Shown: piece after piece, positions 34,418-43,569 of the stretch | Layout: the number at the start of each line of letters is the position of its first letter | Position numbering within the stretch: the first letter of the stretch is position 1 | The notes under the pieces: model-generated | Databases searched by the model: none | What the model was told of the DNA's origin: nothing | What the model saw: the letters and a program-made list of their open reading frames with translations, nothing else | Translations under genes and position numbers: made by a program | Origin: CAWAPS01 sp963783945 | Lineage (GTDB): Bacteria; Actinomycetota; Acidimicrobiia; Acidimicrobiales; Palsa-688 | Reading direction: 5' to 3' | Length of the DNA: 64,000 nt | Assembly (NCBI GenBank): GCA_963783945.1 | Contig: CAWAPS010000007.1 | Coordinates: forward strand, 744,001-808,000

Positions 34418-35683
34418 ATGTCCGAACTCCGCCATCCCCCCGGGACCTTCGACGTCCTGCCGGCGGATTCCAAACCGTGGGAAGGGCTCGTCGCCACGTT
34501 CGCGGGGGTCGTCGAGGCCGCCGGGTACGGGCTCATCGTCACTCCGACATTCGAGGACATCTCGGTGTTCCAGCGGGTAGGCGAGTCCACCGACATCGTC
34601 AGGAAGGAGATGTACGACTTCGAGGACAAAGGCGGCCGGCACGTCGCCCTGCGCCCCGAGATGACGGCGTCGGTGGCGAGGGCGTACATACAGCACCGCC
34701 CTCCCGTTCCCTGGAAAGCCTGGTACGGCGGCTCGAACTTCCGCTACGAGCGGGCCCAGGCCGGCCGCTACCGGGAGTTCCACCAGGTGGGGATCGAAGC
34801 GTTCGGCAGTGCCGACCCCGACCTGGACGTGGAGGTGGTGGCCCTCGGTTGGGAGTTCTACGCCGGCCTCGGCATCACCCGGCTCGAGCTACTCCTGAAC
34901 TCACTCGGGGATGCCAACTGCCGTCCCCAATACCGGCAGTTGCTCCTCGAGTACCTGCAGCGCCACCGCGACGAGCTGTGTGACGAGCACCGGGAACGGC
35001 TCGAGGACAATCCCCTGAGGGTCCTCGACTGCAAGAAGCCACAGTGCCGGGCTGTGACCTCCGGCGCTCCCCGGCAGGTCGACCATCTGTGCGACGCCTG
35101 TGCCGCCCATTTCGCCCGGGTCCGCCGGGGGCTCGAGCAGCTCGGCGTCCCCTACACCATCGATCCCCTGCTCGTCCGCGGCCTCGACTACTACACCCGC
35201 ACCACCTTCGAGTACGCCGGCCTCGCGCTCGAGTCGGCGCAGAACGCCCTGGGCGGGGGTGGGCGATATGACGGCCTGGTGGCGGAGCTCGGCGGCCCCG
35301 ACACCCCGGGCGTCGGCTTCGCGCTCGGGGTGGAACGGATCCTCCTCGCGGTCGAAGCCGAAGGCGGGACGGCCCGGCTCTCCCGGGACCAGGGCATAGA
35401 CGTGTTCGTGGTGGACTTCGCCGGCGGCGAGACGGCCCGCGATCTCACGGCCGCTCTCCGGGCTGCGGGCGTGCGGTCCGACCGAGCCTTCGACGGCAGA
35501 TCGCCCAAGGCCCAGTTCAAGGCGGCCGACCGGTCAGGGGCCCGGCTGGCGCTGGTCGTGGGGCCCGACGAGGCGGCGGGAGGAAAGGTGGGCATCAAGG
35601 ACCTCAAAGGCGACGGCGACCAGGAGACGGTTGATCTCGACGGGGTAGTGGACGAGGTGCGCAAGCGTCTGGGGCTCGATTGA
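34418..35683 (+). CDS. hisS: Histidyl-tRNA synthetase
   Basis: A 421-residue class II synthetase. It starts MSELRHPPGTFDVLPADSKP; motif 2 surrounds WYGGSNFRYERAQAGRYREF; the histidine-A peptides are LVRGLDYYTRTTFEY and ALGGGGRYDGLV. The C-terminal anticodon-binding domain includes KAQFKAADRSGARLALVVGP. All catalytic segments are present. It follows rel, as in many actinobacteria. Confidence 0.95.
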   Translation: MSELRHPPGTFDVLPADSKPWEGLVATFAGVVEAAGYGLIVTPTFEDISVFQRVGESTDIVRKEMYDFEDKGGRHVALRPEMTASVARAYIQHRPPVPWKAWYGGSNFRYERAQAGRYREFHQVGIEAFGSADPDLDVEVVALGWEFYAGLGITRLELLLNSLGDANCRPQYRQLLLEYLQRHRDELCDEHRERLEDNPLRVLDCKKPQCRAVTSGAPRQVDHLCDACAAHFARVRRGLEQLGVPYTIDPLLVRGLDYYTRTTFEYAGLALESAQNALGGGGRYDGLVAELGGPDTPGVGFALGVERILLAVEAEGGTARLSRDQGIDVFVVDFAGGETARDLTAALRAAGVRSDRAFDGRSPKAQFKAADRSGARLALVVGPDEAAGGKVGIKDLKGDGDQETVDLDGVVDEVRKRLGLD

Positions 35684-35700
35684 GGTCCCGACGGGGACAC

Positions 35701-35706
35701 TAGGCT
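35701..35706 (+). promoter_or_regulatory. Probable -10 element for the DUF948-like gene
   Basis: TAGGCT lies 8 nt before TTG 35715, the same arrangement as at several other genes in the window. Confidence 0.35.
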
Positions 35707-35714
35707 GAACCGCC

Positions 35715-36083
35715 TTGATTGCGACCACTTCGGGCTCGGGCGCTGTGGCGATCGCCGTCGCGGTGGTTTCGACCGTCGCCGTCCTGGCCCTGATCGGCGC
35801 GGCGGTCTCGCTGCGGCGCAGCGCGAGGGAGCTGCGCCTCCTGGCCGATGAGCTGAGCGAGCATGCGGCGGCCGTGCTCGGCGAGGTGGAGCGCACCGTG
35901 GACGAGGCCCGGGGGGAGCTGGCCCGGGTGGACGACCTGATCGGGTCGGCCGAGGCGATCACCGAGACGGTCGGCTCGGCGTCCCGCCTGGCCCATGCCG
36001 CGGTAGCCACGCCGATGATCAAGGTCATGGCCCTGGCCGCCGGCACCGCCCGGGCCGGCCGCCGGATCCGGAAGGCCACCTAG
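35715..36083 (+). CDS. DUF948-like small membrane protein
   Basis: A 122-residue protein: an N-terminal membrane helix (AIAVAVVSTVAVLALIGAAV), then a long amphipathic helix rich in Arg/Glu (LLADELSEHAAAVLGEVERT) and a C-terminal hydrophobic stretch. This matches the DUF948-type proteins usually found just before alaS in actinobacteria. The function is unknown; the shape suggests a membrane-anchored coiled coil. TTG 35715 is the start implied by the upstream -10 element. Confidence 0.6.
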   Translation: MIATTSGSGAVAIAVAVVSTVAVLALIGAAVSLRRSARELRLLADELSEHAAAVLGEVERTVDEARGELARVDDLIGSAEAITETVGSASRLAHAAVATPMIKVMALAAGTARAGRRIRKAT

Positions 36084-36151
36084 TTGAAGGGGTGGGCACC
36101 ACTTCGGGGAGATGGGCGTAGCGGCGGGGCCGCCCGCCTGGAGGCGATCCG

Positions 36152-36409
36152 GTGAAGCGCGTCCGGTGGATGGGAGCGGGCCTGGCTCTCGGGATAGGCA
36201 GCTCCGTGTGGGTCCAGCGCAAGGCCAAAGCAGTGGCGGCCCGGTACCATCCGTCCTCGGTCGCCGGCACGGCGGCCGGCCGGGTCCGCCGCTGGCCCGG
36301 CGAGGTGCGTGAGGCCCTTCGGGAAGGGAGGCAGGCCATGCGCGATCGGGAGGCCGAGTTGCGGTCCGGCCCGTATTCCGACAGGAACGACCGTCCGGGC
36401 AGCCTCTAA
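36152..36409 (+). CDS. Small basic membrane-anchored protein (DUF6167-like position)
   Basis: An 85-residue protein starting MKRVRWMGAGLALGIGSSVW, a short hydrophobic N-terminal helix, followed by a strongly basic region with RKAKAVAARYHPSS and REALREGRQAMRDREAELRS. In Streptomyces and relatives a small protein of the same build (DUF6167) lies between the DUF948 gene and alaS, which supports orthology by position. Function unknown. Start is GTG 36152. Confidence 0.55.
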   Translation: MKRVRWMGAGLALGIGSSVWVQRKAKAVAARYHPSSVAGTAAGRVRRWPGEVREALREGRQAMRDREAELRSGPYSDRNDRPGSL

Positions 36410-36422
36410 CCTGGCAGGGGAC

Positions 36423-39038
36423 ATGAACGCCAACGCGCTTCGTCGCGCTTTCACCAAGTATTTCGTGGACCACGGGCACGTGGACGTCTCGTCGGCCGGC
36501 CTCATCCCCCATCACCGCCGGGCCCCGCTCTTCACCAACGCCGGGATGAACCAGTTCATACCGTATTTTCTCGGCGAGGAACCGCCACCGTACCCTCGGG
36601 CCACGAGCATTCAGAAGTGCGTCCGGATTCGGGGCAAGCACGACGACATCGACCTGGTCGGGCGGACCACCCGGCATCTCACCTTCTTCGAGATGCTCGG
36701 CAATTTCAGCTTCGGGGACTACTTCAAAGAGCTGGCCATTCCCCTGGCCTGGGAGCTGCTCACCTCGACCTTCGGCCTGGACGGCGACCGTTTGTGGGTG
36801 ACCGTCTACCGTGACGACGACGCCGCGGCGGCCATATGGCGCGATGTCATAGGGGTCCCGGAGGAACGAATCCAGCGCATGGGCGAGGACAACTTCTGGG
36901 AGATGGGCGAAACCGGCCCGTGCGGGCCGAGCTCTGAGATCTACTACGACCGGGGACCCGATTGGGGCCCGGACGGCGGGCCGGCCGGCGGCGGCGGCGA
37001 GGAGCGCTTCGTCGAGTTGTGGAACCTGGTGTTCATGCAGTTCGACCGGCAGGTCGACGCGTCTCTGGTCCCTCTTCCCAAGCCCAACATCGACACCGGA
37101 GCCGGCCTGGAGCGGATCCTCATGATCCTCCAGGACGTCCCATCGATCTGGGAGACCGACGTGCTGCGCCCGATCATCGGCGAGGCTGAGCTCCTGACCG
37201 GCCGTACCTACGGCGCCCAGCCCGACGTCGACGTTTCCCTGCGGATACTGGCTGATCACACCCGTTCGGTGGTGTTCCTGATCGGTGACGGTGTCTTCCC
37301 GAGCAACGAAGACCGGGGGTACGTGCTGCGCCGGCTGATCCGGCGGGCCGTGCGCCAGGCCTACACCCTCGGAGTGGACCGGCCGATCACCACCGAGCTG
37401 GTGGCGGCCTGCGTGGCGGTCATGGGGGATGCCTACCCGAACCTGCGGGCCAACCAGGAATTCATCACCGGTGTGGCCGAGCGCGAGGAGGCCCGTTTCC
37501 GGGCCACCCTGCGCGCCGGCCTGGCGATGCTCGAGAGCGAACTGGCGGAGGGAGAACCGACCGTCTCGGGCGAGGTGGCGTTCCGGCTGCACGACACTCA
37601 CGGGTTCCCGATCGAGCTGACCCGCGAGATTGCCGAGGAGCGGGGCGCCACGGTGGACGAGGCCGGTTTCGACCGGGCCATGGCCCGCCAGCGCGAGCAG
37701 TCCAAGCAGCCGGGGCGGATGTCAGCGGTCACGGGGCCGGGCCCTCTCGACTCCTACCGGGGGATCCTCGAAGAGCACGGGCCCACGCGGTTCGTGGGCT
37801 ACACCGATGAGACCGCCACCGCCACCGTGATCGCGGTGCTCGCCGGCGCCGGCTCCGATGGAAGTGAGAAATCAGGCGATACGGCGACCGTCGAGATATT
37901 TCTCGACGTCACTCCCTTCTACGCCGAGGGCGGAGGCCAGGTCGGCGACACAGGGATAATCGAGACCGACAGCGGGCGGGCCCGGGTGCTTGACACGACC
38001 TACGCCGCGCCCGGCCTCACCCGCCATGCGGCCCGGGTGGAGGAGGGAGTGATCCGCCCCGGCCAAACCGCTACGGCTGCCATAGACGCCGAGCGGCGGG
38101 CGGCCATCCGCCGCAACCACACTGGCACCCACCTGCTGCACTGGGCGCTGCGGGCGGTCCTCGGCGATCACGTCAAGCAGCAGGGTTCCCTGGTCGAGCC
38201 CGACCGGTTACGTTTCGACTTCACCCACTACGGCCCGGTCACGGCGGAGGAGTCGGCCCTGGTGGAGGATCTGGTCAACGCCAGGATCCTCGCCGACGAG
38301 GATGTGGTGGTGACGGTAATGAGCAAACAGGATGCGGACGACGCCGGGGCCATCGCCTTCTTCGCCGACAAGTACGGAGATGATGTGCGGGTGGTGCGCG
38401 CCGGGACCGATTCCATGGAGCTGTGCGGCGGCACCCACGTGCTCCGACTCGGCCAGATCGGCCCGTTCGAGATCATCTCCGAAAGCTCCATCGGCTCCAA
38501 TCTGAGACGAATCGAGGCCACGACCGGCACGGCCACCCTGGCCCGGCTGCGCCAGGCCGAGCGGACCATCTCGACGGCGGCGGAGATGCTGCGGGCCACC
38601 CCCGAGGACCTGACCTCCGCGGTCGAGAAGAAGCTGGCCGACTACCGCGACCTCGAGGCCAAGGTGCGGTCCTCCGAGCAAGCCGCCCTGACCGACCGGG
38701 CCAGGACGATCCTGGCCGGCATCTCGGACGGCTATCTGGTGGCCCGGGTCGACGGGGTACCGCAGGATCGCCTGCGCGAGCTGGCCTTGCTGGTGCGCCA
38801 GATGGGGGAGGTGCCGACGGTGGTGCTCGGCGGCACGCCCGACGGCTCCAAGGCCGCCCTGGTGGCGCTGGTCGCCAAAGGGTCGACCCCGACCGCGCCC
38901 GAGCTGATCGCAGGGGCCGCCCGCACCGTCGGCGGGGGGGGCGGGGGCAAGAACCCGGAACAGGCCATGGCCGGCGGCCGCGACGCCAGCCGACTGGACG
39001 AGGCGCTGGATCAGATACGTGAGTCGTTGAGCGGATGA
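36423..39038 (+). CDS. alaS: Alanyl-tRNA synthetase
   Basis: An 871-residue enzyme. The class II catalytic domain begins MNANALRRAFTKYFVDHGHV and includes FTNAGMNQFIPYFLGEE, MLGNFSFGDYFKE, ETGPCGPSSEIYYDRG and ERILMILQD-type GAGLERILMILQ. The editing domain has the zinc motifs HTGTHLLHWAL and CGGTHVLRLG. A DHHA1-type C-terminal domain ends GGGGGGKNPEQAMAGGRD. All parts are present. AGGGG lies 4 nt before the ATG. The stop overlaps ruvX (ATGA). Confidence 0.96.
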   Translation: MNANALRRAFTKYFVDHGHVDVSSAGLIPHHRRAPLFTNAGMNQFIPYFLGEEPPPYPRATSIQKCVRIRGKHDDIDLVGRTTRHLTFFEMLGNFSFGDYFKELAIPLAWELLTSTFGLDGDRLWVTVYRDDDAAAAIWRDVIGVPEERIQRMGEDNFWEMGETGPCGPSSEIYYDRGPDWGPDGGPAGGGGEERFVELWNLVFMQFDRQVDASLVPLPKPNIDTGAGLERILMILQDVPSIWETDVLRPIIGEAELLTGRTYGAQPDVDVSLRILADHTRSVVFLIGDGVFPSNEDRGYVLRRLIRRAVRQAYTLGVDRPITTELVAACVAVMGDAYPNLRANQEFITGVAEREEARFRATLRAGLAMLESELAEGEPTVSGEVAFRLHDTHGFPIELTREIAEERGATVDEAGFDRAMARQREQSKQPGRMSAVTGPGPLDSYRGILEEHGPTRFVGYTDETATATVIAVLAGAGSDGSEKSGDTATVEIFLDVTPFYAEGGGQVGDTGIIETDSGRARVLDTTYAAPGLTRHAARVEEGVIRPGQTATAAIDAERRAAIRRNHTGTHLLHWALRAVLGDHVKQQGSLVEPDRLRFDFTHYGPVTAEESALVEDLVNARILADEDVVVTVMSKQDADDAGAIAFFADKYGDDVRVVRAGTDSMELCGGTHVLRLGQIGPFEIISESSIGSNLRRIEATTGTATLARLRQAERTISTAAEMLRATPEDLTSAVEKKLADYRDLEAKVRSSEQAALTDRARTILAGISDGYLVARVDGVPQDRLRELALLVRQMGEVPTVVLGGTPDGSKAALVALVAKGSTPTAPELIAGAARTVGGGGGGKNPEQAMAGGRDASRLDEALDQIRESLSG

Positions 39039-39481
39039 GGCCGAGCGGTAGGGTTCTCGGGGTCGATCTCGGGTCCCGGAGGATCGGCGTCGCCGTGACC
39101 GACTCCGGCCAGACGGTCGCGACGGGGGTCACCGTCCTGCCCCGACGGGGGGACCGGCACACTGACCACCGGGCGCTGGCCGACCTGGCGGCAGAGTACG
39201 AGGTGGTAGGACTGGTCGTGGGGCTGCCCGTGTCGTTGTCCGGCGAGCTCGGGCCATCGGCCCGTGCCGTGCTCGAAGAGGTTGAGGAAATGCGTACGCA
39301 GATCGAGTTGGAGGTCGACACCATCGACGAGCGGTTCACCACGGTTACTGCGGCCCGGGCGCTCGACGCCTCAGGCCGTTCCCGGCGCCAACAGCGGCCG
39401 GTCATCGATCGGGCTGCTGCGGCCGTGCTGCTGCAGACGTGGGTCGATCAGCGAGCCGCCCGGGCAGGGTCGGGCTCTTGA
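39035..39481 (+). CDS. ruvX: Putative pre-16S rRNA nuclease RuvX/YqgF
   Basis: A 148-residue RNase H-fold protein: VLGVDLGSRRIGVAVTDSG carries the first acidic site, VVGLVVGLPVSLSGELGPSA the central strand, and IDERFTTVTAARALDASG with VIDRAAAAVLLQTWVD the rest of the active site. It matures the 5' end of 16S rRNA in E. coli. ATG 39035 overlaps the alaS stop and its own stop is overlapped by mltG, so alaS-ruvX-mltG are tightly coupled. Confidence 0.93.
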   Translation: MRPSGRVLGVDLGSRRIGVAVTDSGQTVATGVTVLPRRGDRHTDHRALADLAAEYEVVGLVVGLPVSLSGELGPSARAVLEEVEEMRTQIELEVDTIDERFTTVTAARALDASGRSRRQQRPVIDRAAAAVLLQTWVDQRAARAGSGS

Positions 39482-40845
39482 GCGACCGGACAGAGGCAGC
39501 CTGGTACGGGGAGAGCGGCGCCAACCGTCGGGGCGGTGGCGGGGCTGAATACCGTCCCGAGCCCGGCGGCCCGGGTGGCGAGGAATACGGCTATGGCCCG
39601 CAGGACGCGGTAGGCCCGGGCGGCTACGAACCCGGCCAGGGCCCTACCGATGCCGGTGGGCGGGGCGGCGAGGAATACGGCTACGGACCTCAGGACGGCG
39701 GCGGTGATGAGAGCGCGGGGCGGCGGGGCGCGGGCGTGCTGCCGCCGGGTTACGTCGACCACGAGCCACCCCCGGACCGTCCGGCCCGGCGGAGGGCCCA
39801 CCGGGGAGAGCGGCGCCGCCACCGGGTGCTCTTCACCGTGGCGGCCCTCGTCGTCGTGCTGCTGCTCATTGTCGGCGGCGGCCTGATCTGGGTTCAGAGC
39901 CAGGTCAACCCCGGAGGCCACCATGGTCCGGCGGTGGCGGTAAGCATCCCCAAGGGGGCGACCACCAAGGACATCGGGAAGATCCTCGCCCACGACGGGG
40001 TGATCCACCAAGGGACGCTCTTCGCCCTATACGTACGGTTCCACGACGACGGCCCTCTGCTGCCGGGTTTGTACCATCTGCCCCACAACTCGAGCTATCA
40101 GACCGCCATCTCGGCGCTCGAGGCCGGCCCGCCGGTCAGCACCGCTCGCCTGGTCGTGCCCGAGGGCTTCACCTTGCACCAGATCGCCGACGCGGTCGCG
40201 GCGCTGCCCGGCATGAGACTGTCGGCCCAGAAGTTCCTGGCCGCCGCGGACAATGGCACCGTGCGCAGCCCCTACGAGCCCAAGGGCGTCAACAACCTGG
40301 AGGGTCTGCTGTTTCCCGCCACTTACCAGGTGCAGCAGGGCGAAAGTGAGGTCCAGATCCTCGAGCAGATGGTCGGCGCCTTCGACGACCAGGCCAACTC
40401 GCTCGATCTGACGGCGGCAGCCCAGGGACACCACGAAACCGTCTACCAGCTGGTCACGGTGGCCTCGATCGTCGAGCGGGAGGCCAAGCTCGATGCCGAC
40501 CGCGGGCCGGTCGCCAGCGTTTTGTACAACCGGTTGGCGGCGGGCATGCCGCTCGGGGCCGACTCCACCCAGACCTATTACCTCAGGCTGAGCCACCCGA
40601 ATCTCGAGCCGACCGCCACTCAGCTGAATCAACCCGGTCCGTACAACACCCGGCTCAACACCGGCCTGCCACCCACGCCGATCGCCAATCCCGGCCTGCC
40701 GTCGCTCCGGGCGGCCGCCTCCCCGCCGTCCACCACTTACCTCTATTTTGTGGAGGTCAAGCCCGACGGTCAGCTCGGTTTCGCCAGCACATCGAACGGC
40801 TTCACCCAACTGCAGGCAGAGTGCCGGGCCGCCAGCCTCTGCTGA
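39478..40845 (+). CDS. mltG: Endolytic murein transglycosylase MltG
   Basis: A 455-residue protein. A long cytoplasmic N-terminal region rich in Gly, Tyr and Pro (about 100 residues, with repeated GGEEYGYGPQD) precedes one membrane helix VLFTVAALVVVLLLIVGGGL. The extracellular YceG domain has IPKGATTKDIGKILAHDGVI, EGLLFPATYQVQQGE and the catalytic glutamate in VASIVEREAKLDADRG, followed by SVLYNRLAAGMPLGADSTQT. It cleaves nascent glycan strands. TTG 39478 overlaps the ruvX stop (TTGA) and is the natural start. Confidence 0.92.
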   Translation: MSDRTEAAWYGESGANRRGGGGAEYRPEPGGPGGEEYGYGPQDAVGPGGYEPGQGPTDAGGRGGEEYGYGPQDGGGDESAGRRGAGVLPPGYVDHEPPPDRPARRRAHRGERRRHRVLFTVAALVVVLLLIVGGGLIWVQSQVNPGGHHGPAVAVSIPKGATTKDIGKILAHDGVIHQGTLFALYVRFHDDGPLLPGLYHLPHNSSYQTAISALEAGPPVSTARLVVPEGFTLHQIADAVAALPGMRLSAQKFLAAADNGTVRSPYEPKGVNNLEGLLFPATYQVQQGESEVQILEQMVGAFDDQANSLDLTAAAQGHHETVYQLVTVASIVEREAKLDADRGPVASVLYNRLAAGMPLGADSTQTYYLRLSHPNLEPTATQLNQPGPYNTRLNTGLPPTPIANPGLPSLRAAASPPSTTYLYFVEVKPDGQLGFASTSNGFTQLQAECRAASLC

Positions 40846-41711
40846 GCTCGCCGCGTGGCACGACCCGGGTCTGCGGGGTGATCGGGGACCCGGTGGCCCA
40901 CTCGCTGTCGCCCGTGCTGCACAACTCCGCCTTCGCCGCCCTCGGGTTGGACTGGGTGTACGTGGCGTTCCCGGTTCCCCGAGGCGCCGGGGCGGCGGCG
41001 GTTGATGCCATGCGAGCCCTCGGCCTTGCCGGCCTGTCGGTCACCATGCCCCACAAGGCGGAGGTCGTGCCCAGGCTCGATCGGTTGAGCCCGGTCGCCG
41101 CCGAGCTCGGGGTGGTCAACACCATCAGTTGGGCCAGATCGGGCGGGTCGAGCGACCTAGTCGGCGACAGTACCGACGGGGCCGGGTTCCTCGACGCTCT
41201 GCAGGGCGACGATGGGTTCGACCCGTCAGGCCGGCAGTGCCTGGTGCTCGGGGCGGGGGGAGCCGCCCGGGCCGTCACCCTGGCGCTGGCCGGGGCCGGA
41301 GCGGGATCGGTCGTGGTGATCGGCCGGCGGCCCGATGCCGCCCTGTCGTGCGCCCGATTGGCCGGGGCGGTGGGTCAGGCGATAGGGCCGGAGCGCCCCG
41401 GCCTGGCCGAGGTCGTCTGCGGGTCCGACCTGATCGTCAACGCCACCCGGGTTGGCATGGCCGCCGGCGACCGTCTGCCGTTCGAAATCGACCCGGACTG
41501 GTTGAGCTCCCGCCAGTTCGTGGCCGAGCTGATCTACGCGCCGGCGAAGACCCCATTGCTGTTGGCCGCGCGCGAACGCTCGGTGCGGGCCGCCAACGGG
41601 CTCGGTATGTTGATCCACCAGGCCGCCCGCCAGGTCGAGATCTGGACCGGCCGGCCGGCACCGAGAGAGGCCATGTCGGCGGCGGTCCTCGGGGCTCTGG
41701 CCGGCGGCTGA
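40821..41711 (+). CDS. aroE: Shikimate dehydrogenase
   Basis: A 296-residue enzyme. VCGVIGDPVAHSLSPVLHNS and LSVTMPHKAEVVPRLDRL (with the catalytic Lys) are substrate-site blocks. STDGAGFLDAL, VLGAGGAARAVTLALAGAGA and LIVNATRVGM define the NADP domain. It reduces 3-dehydroshikimate. The only plausible start, GTG 40821, overlaps the end of mltG by 25 bases. The remaining shikimate genes (aroC, K, B, Q) resume at 58755; the pilus locus separates them. Confidence 0.93.
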   Translation: MPGRQPLLSSPRGTTRVCGVIGDPVAHSLSPVLHNSAFAALGLDWVYVAFPVPRGAGAAAVDAMRALGLAGLSVTMPHKAEVVPRLDRLSPVAAELGVVNTISWARSGGSSDLVGDSTDGAGFLDALQGDDGFDPSGRQCLVLGAGGAARAVTLALAGAGAGSVVVIGRRPDAALSCARLAGAVGQAIGPERPGLAEVVCGSDLIVNATRVGMAAGDRLPFEIDPDWLSSRQFVAELIYAPAKTPLLLAARERSVRAANGLGMLIHQAARQVEIWTGRPAPREAMSAAVLGALAGG

Positions 41712-41821
41712 AGGGCGGGGGACGGCCCCGTGGGCGGACCGGAAAAGTAGGCAACAGCCTCCTGAACAGGTTCGCAGAATTACCGGCGGAGCCCATGGCC
41801 CACACCTGTTCAAGCGGATTC

Positions 41822-41849
41822 TTCAGTCCCGCTGAGTGACTGCCGATAC
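41822..41849 (+). promoter_or_regulatory. Sigma-28/WhiG-family-like promoter of the DUF4388-pilB-pilT-pilC operon
   Basis: TTCA at 41822-41825 and GCCGATAC at 41842-41849 are separated by 16 nt, close to the FliA/WhiG-type pattern (about CTCA-N15/16-GCCGATAA). The same pattern lies before both pilin riboswitches. The predicted start of transcription (about 41856) leaves a short leader with GGAGG at 41871-41875 for the GTG at 41881. The region 41712-41821 shows nothing else recognisable. Confidence 0.5.
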
Positions 41850-41880
41850 CTTCCCACGTTCCCAGGAAACGGAGGTCCCG

Positions 41881-43557
41881 GTGTCACTCAAAGGTTCGCT
41901 CGAAACAATCGCTCTTCCCGACGTGCTCAACCTCTTGGCCGGCACCTCGAAGAGCGGTGAGCTTCACGTCCAGGGCGGGCGGGGAGAAGGGCGGCTCTGG
42001 TTCGAAGCCGGCGTGCTTGTGGGCTTCGAGGTTGGTCGCACCCACGATCCGGCGGACGCCGTGTTCGAGCTTCTCCGGATGCAGGACGGGCAGTTCTCGT
42101 TCATCCCTGATTCGTTCATACCGGAGTCGGCCGAGGTCCCCGACGACGACCGCCGTGACGTCCACCCGGCGCTGGAAGCGGCCCAGGGCCGCTTCGCCGA
42201 ATGGACCGAGATCGTGTCCGTCGTGCCCTCGCTGGACCATCAGGTCCGCCTGGTCGCAGACGGGGAAGACGATCACGTGGTCCTCGAGCGGTCGCAGTGG
42301 GCTCTGGCGGTGGCCATCGGTGGCGGTCAGTCGGTGAAAGACGTTCTTCGGGAGCAGGATCTTTCCGAGTTCGAAGGGTGCAAGGCGCTGAAGAGCCTGG
42401 TCGACGGGGCGCTGGCCGAGGTGACCGAACCGGCGGCTGTGGTGGAGCCGGCGCCTGTGATGGAGCCGGCAGTGGCGCCCGTCGCCGACGGGGCCGACGG
42501 GGCCGAGGGGGCCGAGGGGGCCGAGGCGGTTTCCGAGGGGGCGGCCGGGGCCGACGGGGCCGACGGGGCCGAGGGGGCCGATCCGGTGGCGGCCGGGGCC
42601 GAGGGGGCCGATCCGGTGGCGGGGCCGGACGATTTCGAAGGGGCAGACCAGGCGGAGCCGGTGGCCGACGACGCCCCGGCCTCGCCGTGGTCCGTGGACC
42701 TGCAGCCTCTGGCGTCGGCCTGGCCGTCCTGGGGTATGGCGGCAAACGGCCATGACCCCCACGATGAAGTGTCCCCCGAAGACGGGGATGCCGAGCCGTC
42801 AGGGACCGAGGAGTCAGATCTGGTGGTGTCGTGGGCCGACATCTCCGGGGTGGCGGATTCCGGCCATGAGCTAAGCGACTCGGAGCCGGGCGCCTCCGAC
42901 CACTACGGCGCCTTGTGGGCGGCCGCCGTCGAGGCGAGCGAGGGCTCCACCTCGAGCGCAATCGAACAGGCCGAGGTTGCGGTCGATGACCACCTCCGCG
43001 ACGAAGCGCTCGACCGGCCGACCTATGGCCCCGCCGGCAACGAGCCGCCGGCCCCCAGCGCGCCGAGCGACGAGAGCGGCGAGAGCGGCGAGAGCGATAG
43101 CGGGGCCGGGCGGGACGACGACGGCGAGCACAGCGACGACGGCGAGCACAGGGACGACGGCGAGCACAGGGACGACAGCGAGCACAGGGACCACGGCGAC
43201 GACGGCGGCGACGGCGACGAGCCCGACGACGGCCGCGCCGCCCTGCGCGCCCTGCTCGAGGAGATGACGGCACACCCGTCCGGACCGGTCCTGGAAGCCC
43301 AGCCGGTGGACGCGTTGGTCGATCGCGGTCCCTCGCCCTCGAGCTCGGCGACCGGCTTCGGTGACGGGTCGGCCGGTGAGCCCGGCAACGGGCATGGTGC
43401 CGGTGGCGAGGAGGACGGGGCGCACCCGGCCGGCGACGTGGATGCCGTACTGGAGCGCGAGCTCGAAGCAGAAGCCGAGACCGAGCCGGAACCCGCGCCG
43501 GAGGAGCCGATCAACCGCGGCCTCCTGCTCAAGTTCCTTTCCTCGGTGCGGAACTAG
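41881..43557 (+). CDS. DUF4388 (PATAN-like) protein with long acidic low-complexity region, pilus-linked
   Basis: The first 95 residues, MSLKGSLETIALPDVLNLLA... GELHVQGGRGEGRLWFEAG, form a DUF4388 domain. A second folded part to about residue 190 follows (LERSQWALAVAIGGGQSVKD). About 350 residues of Asp/Glu/Ala/Gly-rich sequence come next, including runs of GADGAEGAE-type repeats and four copies of DDGEHR at 43117-43188, and the protein ends PINRGLLLKFLSSVRN. GTG 41881 has GGAGG 5 nt upstream. In cyanobacteria DUF4388/PATAN regulators bind the pilus ATPase PilB; the pilB gene starts 12 bases after this one, so a motor-regulating role is inferred. Confidence 0.75.
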   Translation: MSLKGSLETIALPDVLNLLAGTSKSGELHVQGGRGEGRLWFEAGVLVGFEVGRTHDPADAVFELLRMQDGQFSFIPDSFIPESAEVPDDDRRDVHPALEAAQGRFAEWTEIVSVVPSLDHQVRLVADGEDDHVVLERSQWALAVAIGGGQSVKDVLREQDLSEFEGCKALKSLVDGALAEVTEPAAVVEPAPVMEPAVAPVADGADGAEGAEGAEAVSEGAAGADGADGAEGADPVAAGAEGADPVAGPDDFEGADQAEPVADDAPASPWSVDLQPLASAWPSWGMAANGHDPHDEVSPEDGDAEPSGTEESDLVVSWADISGVADSGHELSDSEPGASDHYGALWAAAVEASEGSTSSAIEQAEVAVDDHLRDEALDRPTYGPAGNEPPAPSAPSDESGESGESDSGAGRDDDGEHSDDGEHRDDGEHRDDSEHRDHGDDGGDGDEPDDGRAALRALLEEMTAHPSGPVLEAQPVDALVDRGPSPSSSATGFGDGSAGEPGNGHGAGGEEDGAHPAGDVDAVLERELEAEAETEPEPAPEEPINRGLLLKFLSSVRN

Positions 43558-43569
43558 CCCGGCGCCGCC

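Noticed and set aside
43117..43188. Repeat DDGEHR in the DUF4388 protein as a metal-binding domain
   Set aside because: His/Asp/Glu content is suggestive, but the repeat is only four copies inside a long low-complexity acidic region, and no known metal-binding pattern was recognised.
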